Source of the DNA: Sarcophilus harrisii
Lineage: Eukaryota; Chordata; Mammalia; Dasyuromorphia; Dasyuridae
Reading direction: 5' to 3'
DNA: 64,000 bases
NCBI RefSeq assembly: GCF_902635505.1
Contig: NC_045427.1
Span: 56,012,539-56,076,538 of the forward strand
The notes beneath the pieces are model-generated. The model saw only the letters and a list, made by a program, of their open reading frames with translations, made no database searches and was not told where the DNA came from. A program made the translations under genes and the position numbers. Each line of letters starts with the position of its first letter. Within the stretch, counting starts at the first letter, position 1. Shown here piece by piece: positions 52,708 through 64,000 of the stretch.

Positions 52708-52754
<47 letters not shown>
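52708..52754 (+). repeat. 47-base A-run inside L1 ORF2
   Basis: A pure run of 47 A between the ILIPKP and NYRPISL motifs of ORF2, where related L1s have a short A-rich Lys stretch. It is internal to the element, so it is a microsatellite expansion and not a tail. Confidence 0.9.
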
Positions 52755-52756
<2 letters not shown>

Positions 52757-54090
52757 ACAGACCAATTTCCCTAATAAATACTGATGCAAAAATCTTAAAT
52801 AAAATATTGGCAAAGAGATTACAGTAATTTGTCACCAGAATAATACACTATGAATAGGTGGACTTTATACCAGGAATGCAGGGCTAGTTCAATATCAGGA
52901 AAACTATTGTCCATATCAATAACAAAACAGAAATGATATAATTATCTCAGAAAAAGCTTCTGATAAAACATAGCACCCATTCCTAATAAAAATACTAGAG
53001 AATAGAAATAAATGGAGCTTTCCTTAAAATGATAAGTAGCATCTATCTAAAACGATTAGTAAGCATTATATGTAGTAAGGAAAAGCTAAAAGCCTTCTCA
53101 ATAAGATCAGGGGTGAAACAAGAGTGCCCATTATCACTATTATTATTCAATATTGTACTAGAAAAGTTAGCTATAGCAATAAGAAGAAAAAGAAATTAAA
53201 GTGGCAATGTGGAAACTAAACTATCACTCTGCAGATGATATGGGCAATGAGAAAACAAAACTATTACTCTTTGCAGATGATATGATAGTATATTTAGAGA
53301 ATCCTAGAGAATCAACTAAAAAACTACTTGAAACATTTAACAACTTTAGCAAAGTTACAGGATATAAAATAAAGCAATATAAATCATCAGCATTTCTATA
53401 CATTACCCACAAAACCCAGTAGCAAGAGGCAGAAAGATTAATTCCATTTAAAGTAACTGTAGACAAAATAAAATAATTGGGAATCTACCTGACAAAACAA
53501 CGAATTTTATGAACACAATTATAAAACACTTCAAAAAAATAAAGTCCGATATAAATAACTGGAAAAATATCAATTGCTCATGAGTAGGCAGAGCTAATGT
53601 AATCAAATGACAATTCTACCTTAATTAATCTACTTATTCAATTCCATATCAATCAAACTATCAAAAAATTATTTTATAGAACTAGAATAATAAAAAAAAA
53701 TTCACCTGGAAAAACAAAAGGTCAAGAAAAGCAAGAGAATTAATGGAGAAAAAAATGCAAAGGAATATGGCCTAGTCATGCCAGATCTAAAATTATATTA
53801 TAAAGCAATAATCACCAAACCATTTAGTACAGGCTAAAATATAGTGATGGATTAGAGGAATAGGTTAGGGACACAAAACAATAGTTAATTACTGTAGTAA
53901 TCCACTATTCAATAAACACAAAGACTCCACAGCTTCTGAGATAACAATTCACTATTTGACCAAAAATGTTAGGAAAACTGGAAAACAGTAAGACAGAAAC
54001 TAGGCATAGCCCAACATATCATACCCTATACCAAGATTAGATTGAAATAGGTTCGTGATTTAGACATAAACGGTGATACTATAAGTAAAT

Positions 54091-54240
54091 AAGGAGGGCA
54101 GCTAGATGGTGCAATAGATAGAGTATCAGTCTTAAAGTTAGAAGGACCTAAAAATTCAAATCCAACTTCAAACACAACACTTCCTAGTTGTGTGACTCTG
54201 GGCAAGTCATTTAATTCCAACTGCCTCCAAAAAAAAAAGA
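54091..54240 (+). repeat. Short SINE (WSINE-like) inserted in L1
   Basis: GGGCAGCTAGATGGTGCAAT head, CTAGTTGTGTGACTCTGGGC core, CCAACTGCCTCC end and a 10-A tail. L1 ORF2 resumes at GAGAGCAAGGAATATTTATT. Confidence 0.8.
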
Positions 54241-54797
54241 GAGCAAGGAATATTTATTTGTCACATCTTTGAAGAAGGGAGGAATTTATGACCAAAGAAC
54301 AACCAGAGAACATTATGAAATGCAAGATATAAAATTTTGATTACATTAAATTTAAAAGGTTTTACATAAACAAAATCAATGCAGCTAAGATTTGCAGGGA
54401 AGCAGGAAGCTGGGAAACACTTTTTACAACCAATGTTTCTGAAAAAGAATTTAGTCAAATTTATAAGACTACAAGTCATTCCCCAACTGATAAATGGTCA
54501 CATGATATGAGCAGACAATTTTCAGGTGAAGAAATAAAAGCCTATTTTAGTCTATATAGTCATATGAAAAAAATGCTCTAAAGCACTATTGATTAGAGAA
54601 ATGCAAATTAAAACAACTCTTACATACCACCTCACATCTATCAGACTGTCTAAGATGTCAGGGAAAGATAATGATAAATGTTGGAGAGGATGTGAGAAAA
54701 TTGGGACACGAATGCATTGTTGGTGGAATTGTGAAATGATCCAACCATTCTGGAGAACAATTTGGAACTAAGCCAAAAGGGCTATCAAACTGTGCTA

Positions 54798-56089
54798 GGT
54801 AAAAAAGAAATGAGACAAAGAATTGCCTGGATCTACAATTAGTCAATCAATGAGAGAGGGGTGATCTGGGTTTAAGGCAATATTCTAGCTCAGAAAACCC
54901 CAAAAGAATGTAAAAGGAGTATAAAAAGGAATGTAAAAAAAATTTAGATCCAGGAAAGAGGAGGTGAGAGAGGGAGATGACAGATTTTGGCTGCCTAAAA
55001 CAATAAAATATTTTTTTAATTAATGTATTATTATATGTGTTTTAAAGAGGATTAGTACCAGCACTACCACTCTAGCCATGTTTCCTGTTCTAACCAGTAC
55101 AATTCCTCCTAAATAGTCCTCCCAATTTGTAAGACCACCTACTTCTTTCAAAAGTAAAAACACACAACTGTTACACTCAGTCTCTGGTCTTGTTCACCAA
55201 ACCACTAAAGCTGTCAACTGGACTAGGAAGCATTATGGGATTCTAGAAAGCAAGAGGATGATGAAGTACAGCTTTTTTTTTCCTTCTCCCTGTAATTCAT
55301 TCAAATTATGTTGAATCAAACTGGATAAGAGAAGCACTAAAACTTCCAATTATTTGCTACCCCCCCATCTCCACCTTGAAAAGAGCTCTTACCTCAGTAG
55401 CAACCCATAAGTTTCTGTGAAAAATACTTCCAACAAACAAAAGCAGTTTCTCCGGCAGTTTCTTCAAAAGTTTCCCAAGTGTTTGAAAGCAAAGGGGCCT
55501 GGCTCTGAGTATTAATCAGCCCATCTCCCAAAAGTTTCTATCAGCTATTGCAGGGGTACTCCTAAAACCAAATATGAAACTCAATAGGAATTTGAGAGAG
55601 GAATATATTTGTAAGCAATTTCATTCTTAAACACCAGCTATGCTTAAATCTCCACTTGCTTGGGTTAGAGCTTTGGAATCAAAGCTCACAGCTTCAAACA
55701 TAAAATAAAAGCTTTCGAGTTACTTTTTCAAAGAACTTTAACAAAGTATACAGGCATGTTCTTCAGTCAGAAGTTGAAGGGACAACTAGTGGAAACTCTT
55801 TATTACCTGCCTGGCATATATCGATAAAGCTGCTATATTTTTTCTATAGATGATCTCTGCACTCTACACTTCAAAGGCTCTCAAAATCTGGTAGAGCAGC
55901 CAAAGAGAAAAAGGGGAAACAGAGCACAATCAATACACCTTTGGCTTTGTCTTTTCCAGCTGGCCTTAAAGAAACCAAGATCTATCCTGGCTGAGCAAAA
56001 GAGTTTTAAGACTCTCAGATACCCTGGACCAATCTAGCAGAGGGAAAGACTCTTTGGTCTTCTCCCCCCATGCCCTTTAAATCATTCAG
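54798..56089. other. Unassigned intronic sequence next to the broken L1 end
   Basis: The first 220 bases (54798-55020) replace the expected L1 3' end and contain TATAAAAAGG-like and AATAAAATA motifs; I cannot assign them. The rest (55020-56089) looks unique. Confidence 0.35.
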
Positions 56090-56315
56090 CTGGATAATAA
56101 CAAATTACTATTTACAAGTCCTTTTACATATGTGATCTTATTTGCTCCTTCTAATCCTGTAAGGAAGGCTATGAAAAGTTTATCAGCATCTCCTGCCTCC
56201 ACAGGAGGTTCAAATAGGTAAAAGTGATTTGCCTAAAACTGTATAACTTGAAAATGAAGCAGCCAGAACTGTGAACCAGAGTTTCTGACCCTAAGTCATT
56301 CTGCCTCTCCAAAAG
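56090..56315 (-). repeat. MIR-type SINE
   Basis: TGTGATCTTATTTGCTCCTT, TCCTGTAAGGAAGGCTATGA and GTGATTTGCCTAAAACTGTA on the plus strand give a nearly complete minus-strand MIR. Confidence 0.65.
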
Positions 56316-56744
56316 CCTACTTCTTTGTCAAGGGATTCCAACTTTCACTTTAGATAAAAGAAAAGGTCCTCCCTTCAAGGGTGATTAATCCTCCTACCCT
56401 AAATGTATTTTAAATGTCAGTCTGATTCTCCCTACTTCATAGCATTTTTAGATTTAAATGATGCAATGTAGGTAAGGAATTTTACAAACATTAAAGCACT
56501 ACATAAATATTATTATTATGAACATGTGTACAATAAGAACATTTCTAGAGTGAAAGCCCCTTCAGATAATATAACTACTTATTTATCTATTTACCCAGGG
56601 AACTAGAAATGATTCTCCAGATGCTTAAAGTAAGAGTGGGTTCAGCTCTCCAACTCTTTGGCTAAAGGCCAAGAGCAGTAGAGAATGAGCCAACAGAATG
56701 AGAACTCACCCACATAGAACTTATTCAAATCAAGGAAGCTCAGT

Positions 56745-56975
56745 AATTCAAAACCTGGGCCCGTCCACAAGCAAGCTTTTGGATCAGGAAGAACAGAACC
56801 ATATAACAGAACAGAACCAGATGAGGTGCAGAGAGGTCTGGGCTTTAGGCCCATTTCTACAGCTAACACTGGGCAAATCACAGCTTCAGTTTCTTAGCCT
56901 GCAAAAATCAGGAGGCTAGAGCATCTGTGAAGATCTCTCAGGTGCCATACAGCTCTAAAGTTCTATGCTTTAATT
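56745..56975 (+). repeat. MIR-type SINE remnant
   Basis: CTGGGCAAATCACAGCTTCA, CAGTTTCTTAGCCTGCAAAA and CAGGTGCCATACAGCTCTAA follow the MIR core and 3' half. Confidence 0.55.
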
Positions 56976-57179
56976 CATAGCTCTTGTTTTCACAGGAACT
57001 TTCTAACGCACTCACCTTTGTAGAAATGTAGGCTACAATTCTGTTTTATTCCTTTATTAGACTATAATCATCATGATGGCAGGGGCATGTATCATCATAT
57101 TAACTATAAATCTCCCCTCATCCAGGAAAGCTGGTTTATCCAATAGGTGTAAATGTTTATTGCAACTAACTTCTTGCAG

Positions 57180-58947
57180 AATTTGTTTAAATTGTACATA
57201 ATTCTTGAAAGCATTAACTTTAACTCCCAGGAGGAAGGAATTCTCATCTTTTTTCCCTACTCAGCTGTATATGAGAAAAATAGTACATGCAGAGTTTAAG
57301 CAGTGCCTGTATACTAGGTTCTTTTTTCTTCCATAAAACACTGGGTCTAACCAGACTGAGGATGAGAGGTCTTACTTTCTTAGTCCTCATTTAGAAAGAG
57401 GGACCCTAACAGGCTTTTAATAACTCTATTCACCAACTAAAATTAGTAACTATTCTTGAGAAGGACCCATCTGGTTGAAAAGCAATTCCAAACCTGAGAT
57501 TACCCCTAAGAGAAAGGAAAGCCTGAATTGTGTCAGCATGATCTGGTCCTTCATTGCCAACAATACCTAGCTAAGGATCCTTTTATTACCACTGAAAATA
57601 AAAGAAATGATCTGGTTCTTTTAAGCTATCCTCCCTTTGTATCACTCTGTCTTCTCTCCCTTTTCTATGGCTGACCCTCAAGCTCTTGCCTCCACGTAAG
57701 TGGATATGAATGAGAAACAGAAGCACAAGCTGAGGAGGAAATTCTAGAAAACAGAGGAGGGGAGTGTTTACTCCAGGGAAAAGGACCATTAGCACACCAA
57801 ACAAGAAAACCACACACTGAGTTTGCTTATGAAAATTATTTTAAAAGTACAGGCAAAGTAAAACATTCCCATGTTGTATAAGCACAACCTCTTCAACCAT
57901 ATGCCCCTCCCCCCTTTAGGTGCTGATACCATCCGGCCTCCTGAACCTCAATCCTCACCCCCAGGACTGGAAATAAAGGACAATATGAAATCAAGAAGCT
58001 GGGACAGGAGAGGAGACAGAGGAAGGAAACCTACATCCTAGATGGAGTAGGAGTAAGTAGAAAACCTGGGGAAAAAGAGATGAAAAGGTCGGAAATTTTT
58101 TTAAAAAGAGAACAAGGGAGATAAAAATAACATCATAAAAGACGTGACAACTTAAAGGTTAAGCAAAATTGCATTTTGGTAAGCGTCCTTCTCAGATGAA
58201 TACTAAGATAAAACTGCGCCCCCACTGGTCCAGGCCCAACGAGTCACATATGAGAGGAGACTGACAAGCACACAGGAAACAAAATAGGTGCTGACTTAGA
58301 AGACAAAGAAAAGCTTTTCTCATCTGAAAACCACTGTCCCACAAAAGGAGCTGGAGAATGACAAGACTATACCACAAAGTTAGCACACACCAAAAAAGAG
58401 GGATTAAGGCTCAATAAAATAACGCATTAAGAGCAATGGGCAAAATTACTGACTTAGCAGTACATGACAGCAAAATGTGAACTTCAAGAAAATTTAATTT
58501 AAGTCCGGGTATATCATTTCACCAGTTTTTGTTGCCAAATTAATTTAAAAACTGTTTGGGATGAGGTCACAGGGGAATCCAAATTCCCTCAAATATTAAA
58601 CAAGAAAAAACAAAGCAGAGAAGTGGACAGATTTAGCAGAATGTGTCTGGAGTGGTGGGGAATGAAGGCTTTTAACTTTTTCCTCAGAAAAGCAAACAGC
58701 AACTGAAAAAACAGGAAGGGACTGCAAGAAGGGGTGAGGCTAAGAGGTACTGACCAAGAATTTTCTAAACAGAAAACAAGGGAAGAAAAGGTGAACAAAC
58801 TGGGGGAACTCTGTAATGTTTGTTTGTTTTTTTTTTCCAAATGCACATCTCCACTAAAACTCTTTTCCAATGCCTGATGGTGGTATGAATGTGACCTTAG
58901 TTTCTCAAAGACCACTTGGGTAGAACTGAGGCAGGTTCTACAAAGCT
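57180..58947. other. Unassigned intronic sequence
   Basis: About 1.8 kb without a clear repeat or exon; the longest repeat-poor part of the intron in this window. Confidence 0.35.
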
Positions 58948-58960
58948 GAAAAAGCTTTGG

Positions 58961-59109
58961 GGGCAGCTAGATGGTGCAGTGGATAGAGCACCAGCCCTGA
59001 AATCAGGAGGACCTAAGTTCAAATTTGACCTCAGGCACTTAACACTTCCCAGCTTTGTGTACCTGGGCAAGTCACTTAGCCCCCAATTGCCTCAGCATGA
59101 AAAGAAAAG
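58961..59109 (+). repeat. Complete short SINE (WSINE-like) with perfect 13-bp TSD
   Basis: GAAAAAGCTTTGG flanks it at 58948-58960 and 59110-59122. The insert begins GGGCAGCTAGATGGTGCAGT, has tRNA-like boxes (GGATAGAGCACC, AAGTTCAAATTTG), ends CCCCAATTGCCTCAGC, then an A/G tail. Best-preserved SINE in the window. Confidence 0.93.
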
Positions 59110-59584
59110 AAAAAGCTTTGGAAAGAATGGGCCCCAAAGCCTGTTATCTGAGGCCTAGTCTGGCTAGGTTCAAAGAGGGTCAGCCAGCAGCCTACCTACC
59201 TCAGCAACTTTCTGGGTAATGAGAGACGATGCTCTCTATCAGTGGAGTGCTCATGTCAATGAAACCATGAATCTTTGACATCATAAAACATAAATAAATA
59301 TATGTTAATGCTAGGAAATTCACACCTCTGACCCCCAAGAGACTTATTTCATGTTAACTTTATGTCTTCCAGGGAAGAATCAAAGTCTCCATTGTGGTAG
59401 GTACTAAGAAAAAGGAACTGTCAATTTTTCCCCACTTGTCAATTTATACAAAATTTAAAAGTCTGGGCTGATTTTGTTTCCTAAATCAGTATCTGTGGTT
59501 TATGAGCCAGTCTCTTTTCCATCATGTAACACATGAGTTTGTCCAAGTTTGAAGTGGGTTTTATAAGCATATAACTGAAGAACA

Positions 59585-59795
59585 TTGCTGTTCAGGAATT
59601 TAGTCATGTCTGACTTTTCATGCCCCATTTAGTATTTTCTTAGCAAAGATACTGGTTTGCTATTTCCTTCACCAATGGATTAGGGAAACAAACTTGCCTA
59701 GAATCACACAGTGGATATCTGAGGGTGAATTTGAACTCAGGTCTTCCTGATTCCAAGTCTAGTACTCTATTTACTGAGCCACTTAGCTGCCTCAA
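59585..59795 (-). repeat. Mar1-like CORE-SINE
   Basis: The complement starts AGGCAGCTAAGTGGCTCAGT and ends with the RTE-like tail (TTTAGTCATGTCTGACTTTT on the plus strand). Full length. Confidence 0.8.
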
Positions 59796-60129
59796 TTCAA
59801 GGATAACAACCAGTCTAAGCACAGACTCCTCATTGGGAAAGACCAACTTAACCTTGAATGCTCTGATCTGTAAGCAATTTAGGTTACCTTGGTAAAACCA
59901 CAAAGCAGACAAATTAATTCAGGGAAAAACAAATGGATTCACTTATGCTAAAAACTAGACAAAATACTTAGGAAAATCACTAACATTTGGCTCCATAAAC
60001 TAATATTAATTTCTTGAATACTTTATCACATTCCCAACCCTGCTGGCAGTATAGGGGGAATAAATGTAGAACAGGACACAGTTTCTTATCCTGAAAAGGC
60101 ATATACTTACACTAAAGAGACAGAACCTA

Positions 60130-60720
60130 CATGAAATAATCAGTGCTAAACCATGTGCAAAAGTTCAAGAGAGTTCCGAGTTCAGAAGGGAGTAGAAAAC
60201 ACCTTTATAGAATAGATGGGACTTGAGCTGGGCTCTGAAGAATGAGTAGGATTTGGAAAAGCAGAGGAAAGAAGGAGGGTATTCTAAGTTGGGGATTATA
60301 TAATTAGTCCAGAGGCAGCTATAAGCAAAGGCACAGACAGGTAAAGAAAGGATGGGCTGACAATCAATAGAGCTGCTTGACTGAAGAATAAGTTTTGGGG
60401 AGCTGCCCCAAAATCACACTATGTGGGCAGAGTGGAGCCAGACTCTAGAGCTTTTTGAAAAATCAGCACAGAAGTCTAACCTTGTTAAAATAGTATCAAC
60501 TGTAGATCTGTCCTAAAAAGGGACTAGAGAGAGGAAAGTCACCAAGGCCAAAATAATTTGGCAATTAGGTAAAGCATGAAGCATTAGATTAGAGTCCTGA
60601 CATTTGAAAGACAAGACTAGAGGTAGATGACGGAGAAATTGAAATCTTAGAACACATTAAAGCACCTACTCTGCAGGTGAGATCAGCTATCTGCTGGTCC
60701 AAGGGAGCTGAATGTCATTA
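60130..60720 (-). repeat. Probable L2-type LINE fragment
   Basis: GGGACTTGAGCTGGGCTCTG, GAATGAGTAGGATTTGG and AGGGTATTCTAAG on the plus strand follow the order seen in the complement of L2 3' regions. Decayed, so assignment is tentative. Confidence 0.45.
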
Positions 60721-60882
60721 GGCTCAGGAACAGATGACAGCACCCAGAAAGTCCTGACACTGGGGAACTTGTAGTATACAACACCAATCTGAGCATGGTC
60801 CAGCCTGAAATTTGGCATTAGCAATATAATGTAACTTATGGGGGAACAACTGGAGAATTTGATTTAAAAGGGTCTCTTAGAA

Positions 60883-61239
60883 GATCTAATTCAGTTCCAG
60901 TTGATCAATGATGGACAGAAGCAGCTACACCCAAAGAAAGAACACTGGGAAATGAGTGTAAACTGTTTGCATTTTTGTTTTCCTTCCCAGGTTATTTTTA
61001 CTTCTGAATCCAATTTTCCCTGTGCAACAAGAGAACTGTTCGGTTCTGCACACATATATTGTATCTAGGATATACTATAACATATTTAACATGTATAAGA
61101 CTGCTTGCCATCTAGGGGAGGGGGTGGAGGGAGGGAAGGGAAAAGTCGGAACAGAAGTGAGTGCAAGGGATAACATAAAAAATTACCCAGGCATATATTT
61201 TGTCAATAAAAAGTTACAATTCAAAAATAAAATAAAAAT
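60883..61239 (+). repeat. 5'-truncated L1 3' UTR insertion with TSD
   Basis: AAAAGGGTCTCTTAGAA (60866-60882) and AAAAGAGTCTCTTAGAA (61240-61256) match at 16 of 17 bases. The insert holds only 3' UTR, ending TTGTCAATAAAAAGTTACAA. Same subfamily as 24967-25708. Confidence 0.9.
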
Positions 61240-61256
61240 AAAAGAGTCTCTTAGAA

Positions 61257-62764
61257 TGTTTGAAAGACAGACATTTTTGGTAGGTATATTATGGAATGAT
61301 TACAAGGACAAAAAATCTATAGGCAGCAGGGAATGTTGAGAAGGTTAGAATCCTCTAGGTGGAAGATAAACAATAAAATGAAAAGATGACCAGTGATGGC
61401 TAAATCAACTAGGCTTAGAACAATCAATGCTGCCTCCCTTTTGTTAATGATTAAGTATGTCACTGTCTGTGGGGGAGGACTAGAGATAGGGAATGGGGTT
61501 TGATAAGGACAGCTTTGACCTAAAGGTGAATGAAATGAGGGCAGAGCTCAGTGTTTTTGTAAGAACCAGATAAACAGAATGATATTGTGTGATACAGTGG
61601 TACTGCATAGATATTGTGTGATACAGTGGTACTGCATAGATAGATATGCAGGGACAGTTCCCAAATACCCAGAAAAAGGAAGGAGAGTTAAAAAGCTGGT
61701 TTCCTGGAGAAAGGATGGAAAAGGAAATGTGGGCATGACTCAAGGGCACTGCAAAGCAAAAAGGCATAACTAATATTTAAAAAGACAAAACAAAAACAAA
61801 CAAGCAAAAACTCTCCACTGTATTAAGGCAGGCAAAGAGAAATCCTACTTTTTTTCCTGTTTCTTAAGTACCAATATTCAGAGGATACTACTAATTAGAT
61901 TTTCTAGCTACTCAGCTACTCAGCTTTTCTGCAGTCAAGTGAAAGAACTGACCAAACTAACCTATGTTAAGAAGTACCTTCCTTCCCATCCTATCAACAA
62001 AAACCAGTAATGGGTGTACTGTCCACCTGAACACGATTCCCAAACACAACTATAGGGTAAAATCCCACATCTTTTTTCTCCCAGGAACTATCTTCAAGTT
62101 GACAGACTCCTAGAAGTCTATAAAGGAATCTTCTCACCAACTAAACCCTTGTCCTAAACTCAACCTTTGAAGAATGTGATACAAACACCCAATTCTTCTC
62201 CCCCATACCAGAGTTATATTATCTCTGAAGAATAAGAATCACTGCTTTCATCTATTTTCCAATCTCCTACCTCAAAAAATACTGGCACAAAGGCATTTCA
62301 GGCTGTGTACATGCACAGCTTATCCATGGTGGGACTTCCCTCTTGATAGACTGGAGACCAAGGATTGGTGTATTCAATTCAGCCCTGCTGACTTAAAATC
62401 CCAGGGTTCCTACCCAGGATTGTTCCCAACAATTATCTTTGGCTGTTGGCTTGTGGATGGGTGTGGATGGGTGGGGAATGGAGAGAAATCACTAGGGCAA
62501 GCTGATATGGCTTAGACACTTCAACAGGATGCCTTAAGTCTGAAGCACATCACAACTAGGGCTGCAAAAAGTTGCTCTGTAATAAGGTTATCAATCTTTT
62601 GAGTTCTCTTGAATTGTAATACTATGAGAGATACTTAAGCAAAATCCATGAGAATATGGGGAAAAAGTCAGAAAGAGAGGAAAGGATCTGAACCTTTTCC
62701 TCCTGGCTCCAAATGATGTTATTATGAGCGACTATTCATTTTACATGGAACTGAAAAATTACCT
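61257..62764. other. Unassigned intronic sequence
   Basis: No gene or repeat recognised apart from the short tandem duplication at 61581. Confidence 0.35.
61581..61638 (+). repeat. 29-bp tandem duplication
   Basis: Two exact head-to-tail copies of a 29-base unit starting GATATTGTGTGATACAGTGG. Confidence 0.95.
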
Positions 62765-62780
62765 AAAAAATCCATCTTAT

Positions 62781-63243
62781 GAATAAAGAGAGGCTTGGAG
62801 AGACTTACATGAACTGATGCTAAGTGAAATGAGCAGAACCAGATCATTATATACTTCAACAACGATACTGTTTGAAGATGTATTCTGATGGAAGTGGATT
62901 TCTTTGACAAAAAGATCTAACTCAGTTTTAATTGATCAATGATGGACAGAAGCAGCTACACCCAAAGAAAAAATACTGGAAAATGAATGTAAACTGTTTG
63001 CATTTTTGTTTTTCTTCCTGGGTTATTTCTACCTTCTGAATTCAATTCTCCCTGTGCAACAAGAGAACTGTTCGGTTCTGCACACATATATTGTATCTAG
63101 GATATACTGCGACATATTTAACATGTATAGGAGGGGGTGGAGGGAGGGAGGGGAAAAATCGGAACAGAAGTGAGTGCAAGGGATAATGTTGTAAAAAAAA
63201 TTACCCTGGTATGGGTTCTGTCAATAAAAAGTTATTATAATAA
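62781..63243 (+). repeat. 5'-truncated L1 3' end with TSD and internal deletion
   Basis: AAAAAATCCATCTTAT (62765-62780) and AAAAAATGCATCTTAT (63244-63259) match at 15 of 16 bases. It includes the end of ORF2 and the 3' UTR. Compared with 24967 and 60883 it lacks about 20 bases (the ACTGCTTGCCATCTAGGGG stretch) after ATTTAACATGTATA near 63128. Confidence 0.88.
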
Positions 63244-63259
63244 AAAAAATGCATCTTAT

Positions 63260-64000
63260 ATTCTCTGCTACTATTCTCCCTTGACTACTTTTTACAGCAT
63301 ACCGGGTCACACTCTTTGTGGCCCAAACAATATGTTTTCAACCTCCCATATCTCCATGACTTTGGAGGCCTCACATTTAGGTATAGAAAAGAGGATATAA
63401 AGAGAAGGTAACTCCATAAAAATAAACTCTCTAGATTTTATGGCAGGAGACCTCTATTCCTCTTCTTTCTGCACTGGCCTTGAAACATTCTCATCAGGGA
63501 AATGAAACAAGATATGTAGAAAAATTCTTTGGCCTTGGAGAGGGAATAGGAAAAGATGCCATCTAGTATGTCAGAAAGAATGTTAGACCTTTAGTCAGAC
63601 TTGTTGGGTTTTCATTTCATCTTTACCTATATAAGCTGGGCCTTAGACTAAATTATGTAAAAATCAGACTGGATCTCATAGGTCCTCTGATTCAAATTTT
63701 TGGTTTTTGCTTTTTTTTTTTTTTTTACACAAAGGTAAGGGATCATAGATATGCAACATTATGACAAACTTTTTTTTTGATGTGTTGATTAGTTTTGCTG
63801 AAACTATTGTTTTGTTTTAATTCTAAGGGAAAATTCTCTCTGAGGAAAGAAAAGAAAAATAAATTTGGCAACATAAGTAAAATAAAAACAAAAACTAACC
63901 ATTAAAACTTTTTTTTAAGAGTACTGTAGTCTTTTCATTTAAAGAACTCATTATCTCTACAATCACCTTGTATTTTATCTTAGCCTCAAACCCCTGGGAA
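63260..64000. other. Intronic sequence at the right edge
   Basis: A weak plus-strand MIR-like remnant may lie at about 63540-63690 (CTGGATCTCATAGGTCCTCT). A T-run is at 63711-63726. No exon of PSKH1 is visible. Confidence 0.35.

Larger units (their letters stand above)
49690..54797 (+). repeat. Long L1 copy (ORF1 end through ORF2) with three nested insertions
   Basis: 49700-50040 is the ORF1 C-terminal domain (one frame reads KELGLQPRIKHPAKLSLIF). A roughly 600-base inter-ORF region follows. ORF2 then shows the endonuclease start (NTNMNGMNSPIKWKW, about 50675), the pre-RT region ([28 protein letters not shown], about 52390-52560), RT motifs ([39 protein letters not shown] near 53268-53309) and the cysteine region (RMHCWWNCEMIQPFWRTIWN, ending 54771). 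Homology stops at GGGCTATCAAACTGTGC near 54797, so the last part of ORF2 and the 3' UTR are missing. It is interrupted by elements at 51364, 51645 and 54091. Many frame breaks. Confidence 0.88.
36349..64000 (-). other. PSKH1: PSKH1 intron (at least 27.6 kb, continues past the window)
   Basis: Everything to the right of the last coding exon lies in the intron separating it from the large first coding exon, or further upstream introns. Content is mostly repeats, listed separately, with unique stretches between them. No additional host exon was recognised on either strand. Confidence 0.75.

Noticed and set aside
52316-53422. Open frames resembling reverse transcriptase
   Set aside because: They are pieces of the L1 ORF2 copy, not host genes.
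58961-59109. tRNA-like A and B boxes
   Set aside because: They belong to the tRNA-derived head of a SINE with flanking duplications; no cloverleaf is supported, so it is not a tRNA gene.
36349-64000. Search for the first coding exon of PSKH1
   Set aside because: A minus-strand frame of about 319 codons with kinase motifs is required and none exists here; it must be outside the window.

Overview
The window is mammalian nuclear DNA, almost certainly from a marsupial. It has split genes with GT-AG introns, AATAAA signals and very dense interspersed repeats. The marsupial call rests on many short CORE-SINEs (the GGGCAGCTAGATGGTGCAGT class and a longer Mar1-like class with an RTE/BovB-like tail), a distinctive L1 lineage, and old L2, L3/CR1 and MIR copies. 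An Australasian marsupial is possible but is inference only.

Three host genes can be read. PSMB10 (immunoproteasome subunit beta-2i) is complete on the plus strand at 4012-8523, with eight coding exons and 273 residues. CTRL (chymotrypsin-like pancreatic protease) is complete on the plus strand at 27980-31582, with seven coding exons and 267 residues. PSKH1 (protein serine kinase H1) runs in from the right on the minus strand. Only its last coding exon (36031-36348) and a long 3' UTR are present; the large first coding exon must lie beyond 64000. This is the conserved PSKH1-CTRL-PSMB10 block of human 16q22, shown in inverted orientation. LCAT would be expected to the left of the window.

Layout: 1-3400 holds L1 and SINE debris plus an unassigned stretch with an IRF-type motif. 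3540-4740 is the CpG-rich PSMB10 promoter and first exons. 8.6-26.1 kb is a repeat-filled gap between PSMB10 and CTRL (L2, L3, many L1 pieces and a large GGAA microsatellite). 26.2-31.7 kb is the CTRL upstream region and gene. CTRL and PSKH1 converge, with poly(A) signals about 0.7 kb apart. 36.35-64 kb is one PSKH1 intron packed with L1, SINE, L2, L3 and DNA-transposon fossils, including a nested cluster at 49.7-54.8 kb.

No new genetic system was found. The best leads are an L1 insertion that appears to carry a 3' transduction (44847-45254), an exact 62-bp duplication shared by a CTRL intron and the PSKH1 3' UTR, three IRF-type motifs around PSMB10, and a frame-neutral, stop-free PSMB10 intron. 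Repeat family names and gene identities come from recall of consensus sequences, not from a search; repeat edges are approximate unless target-site duplications are quoted.
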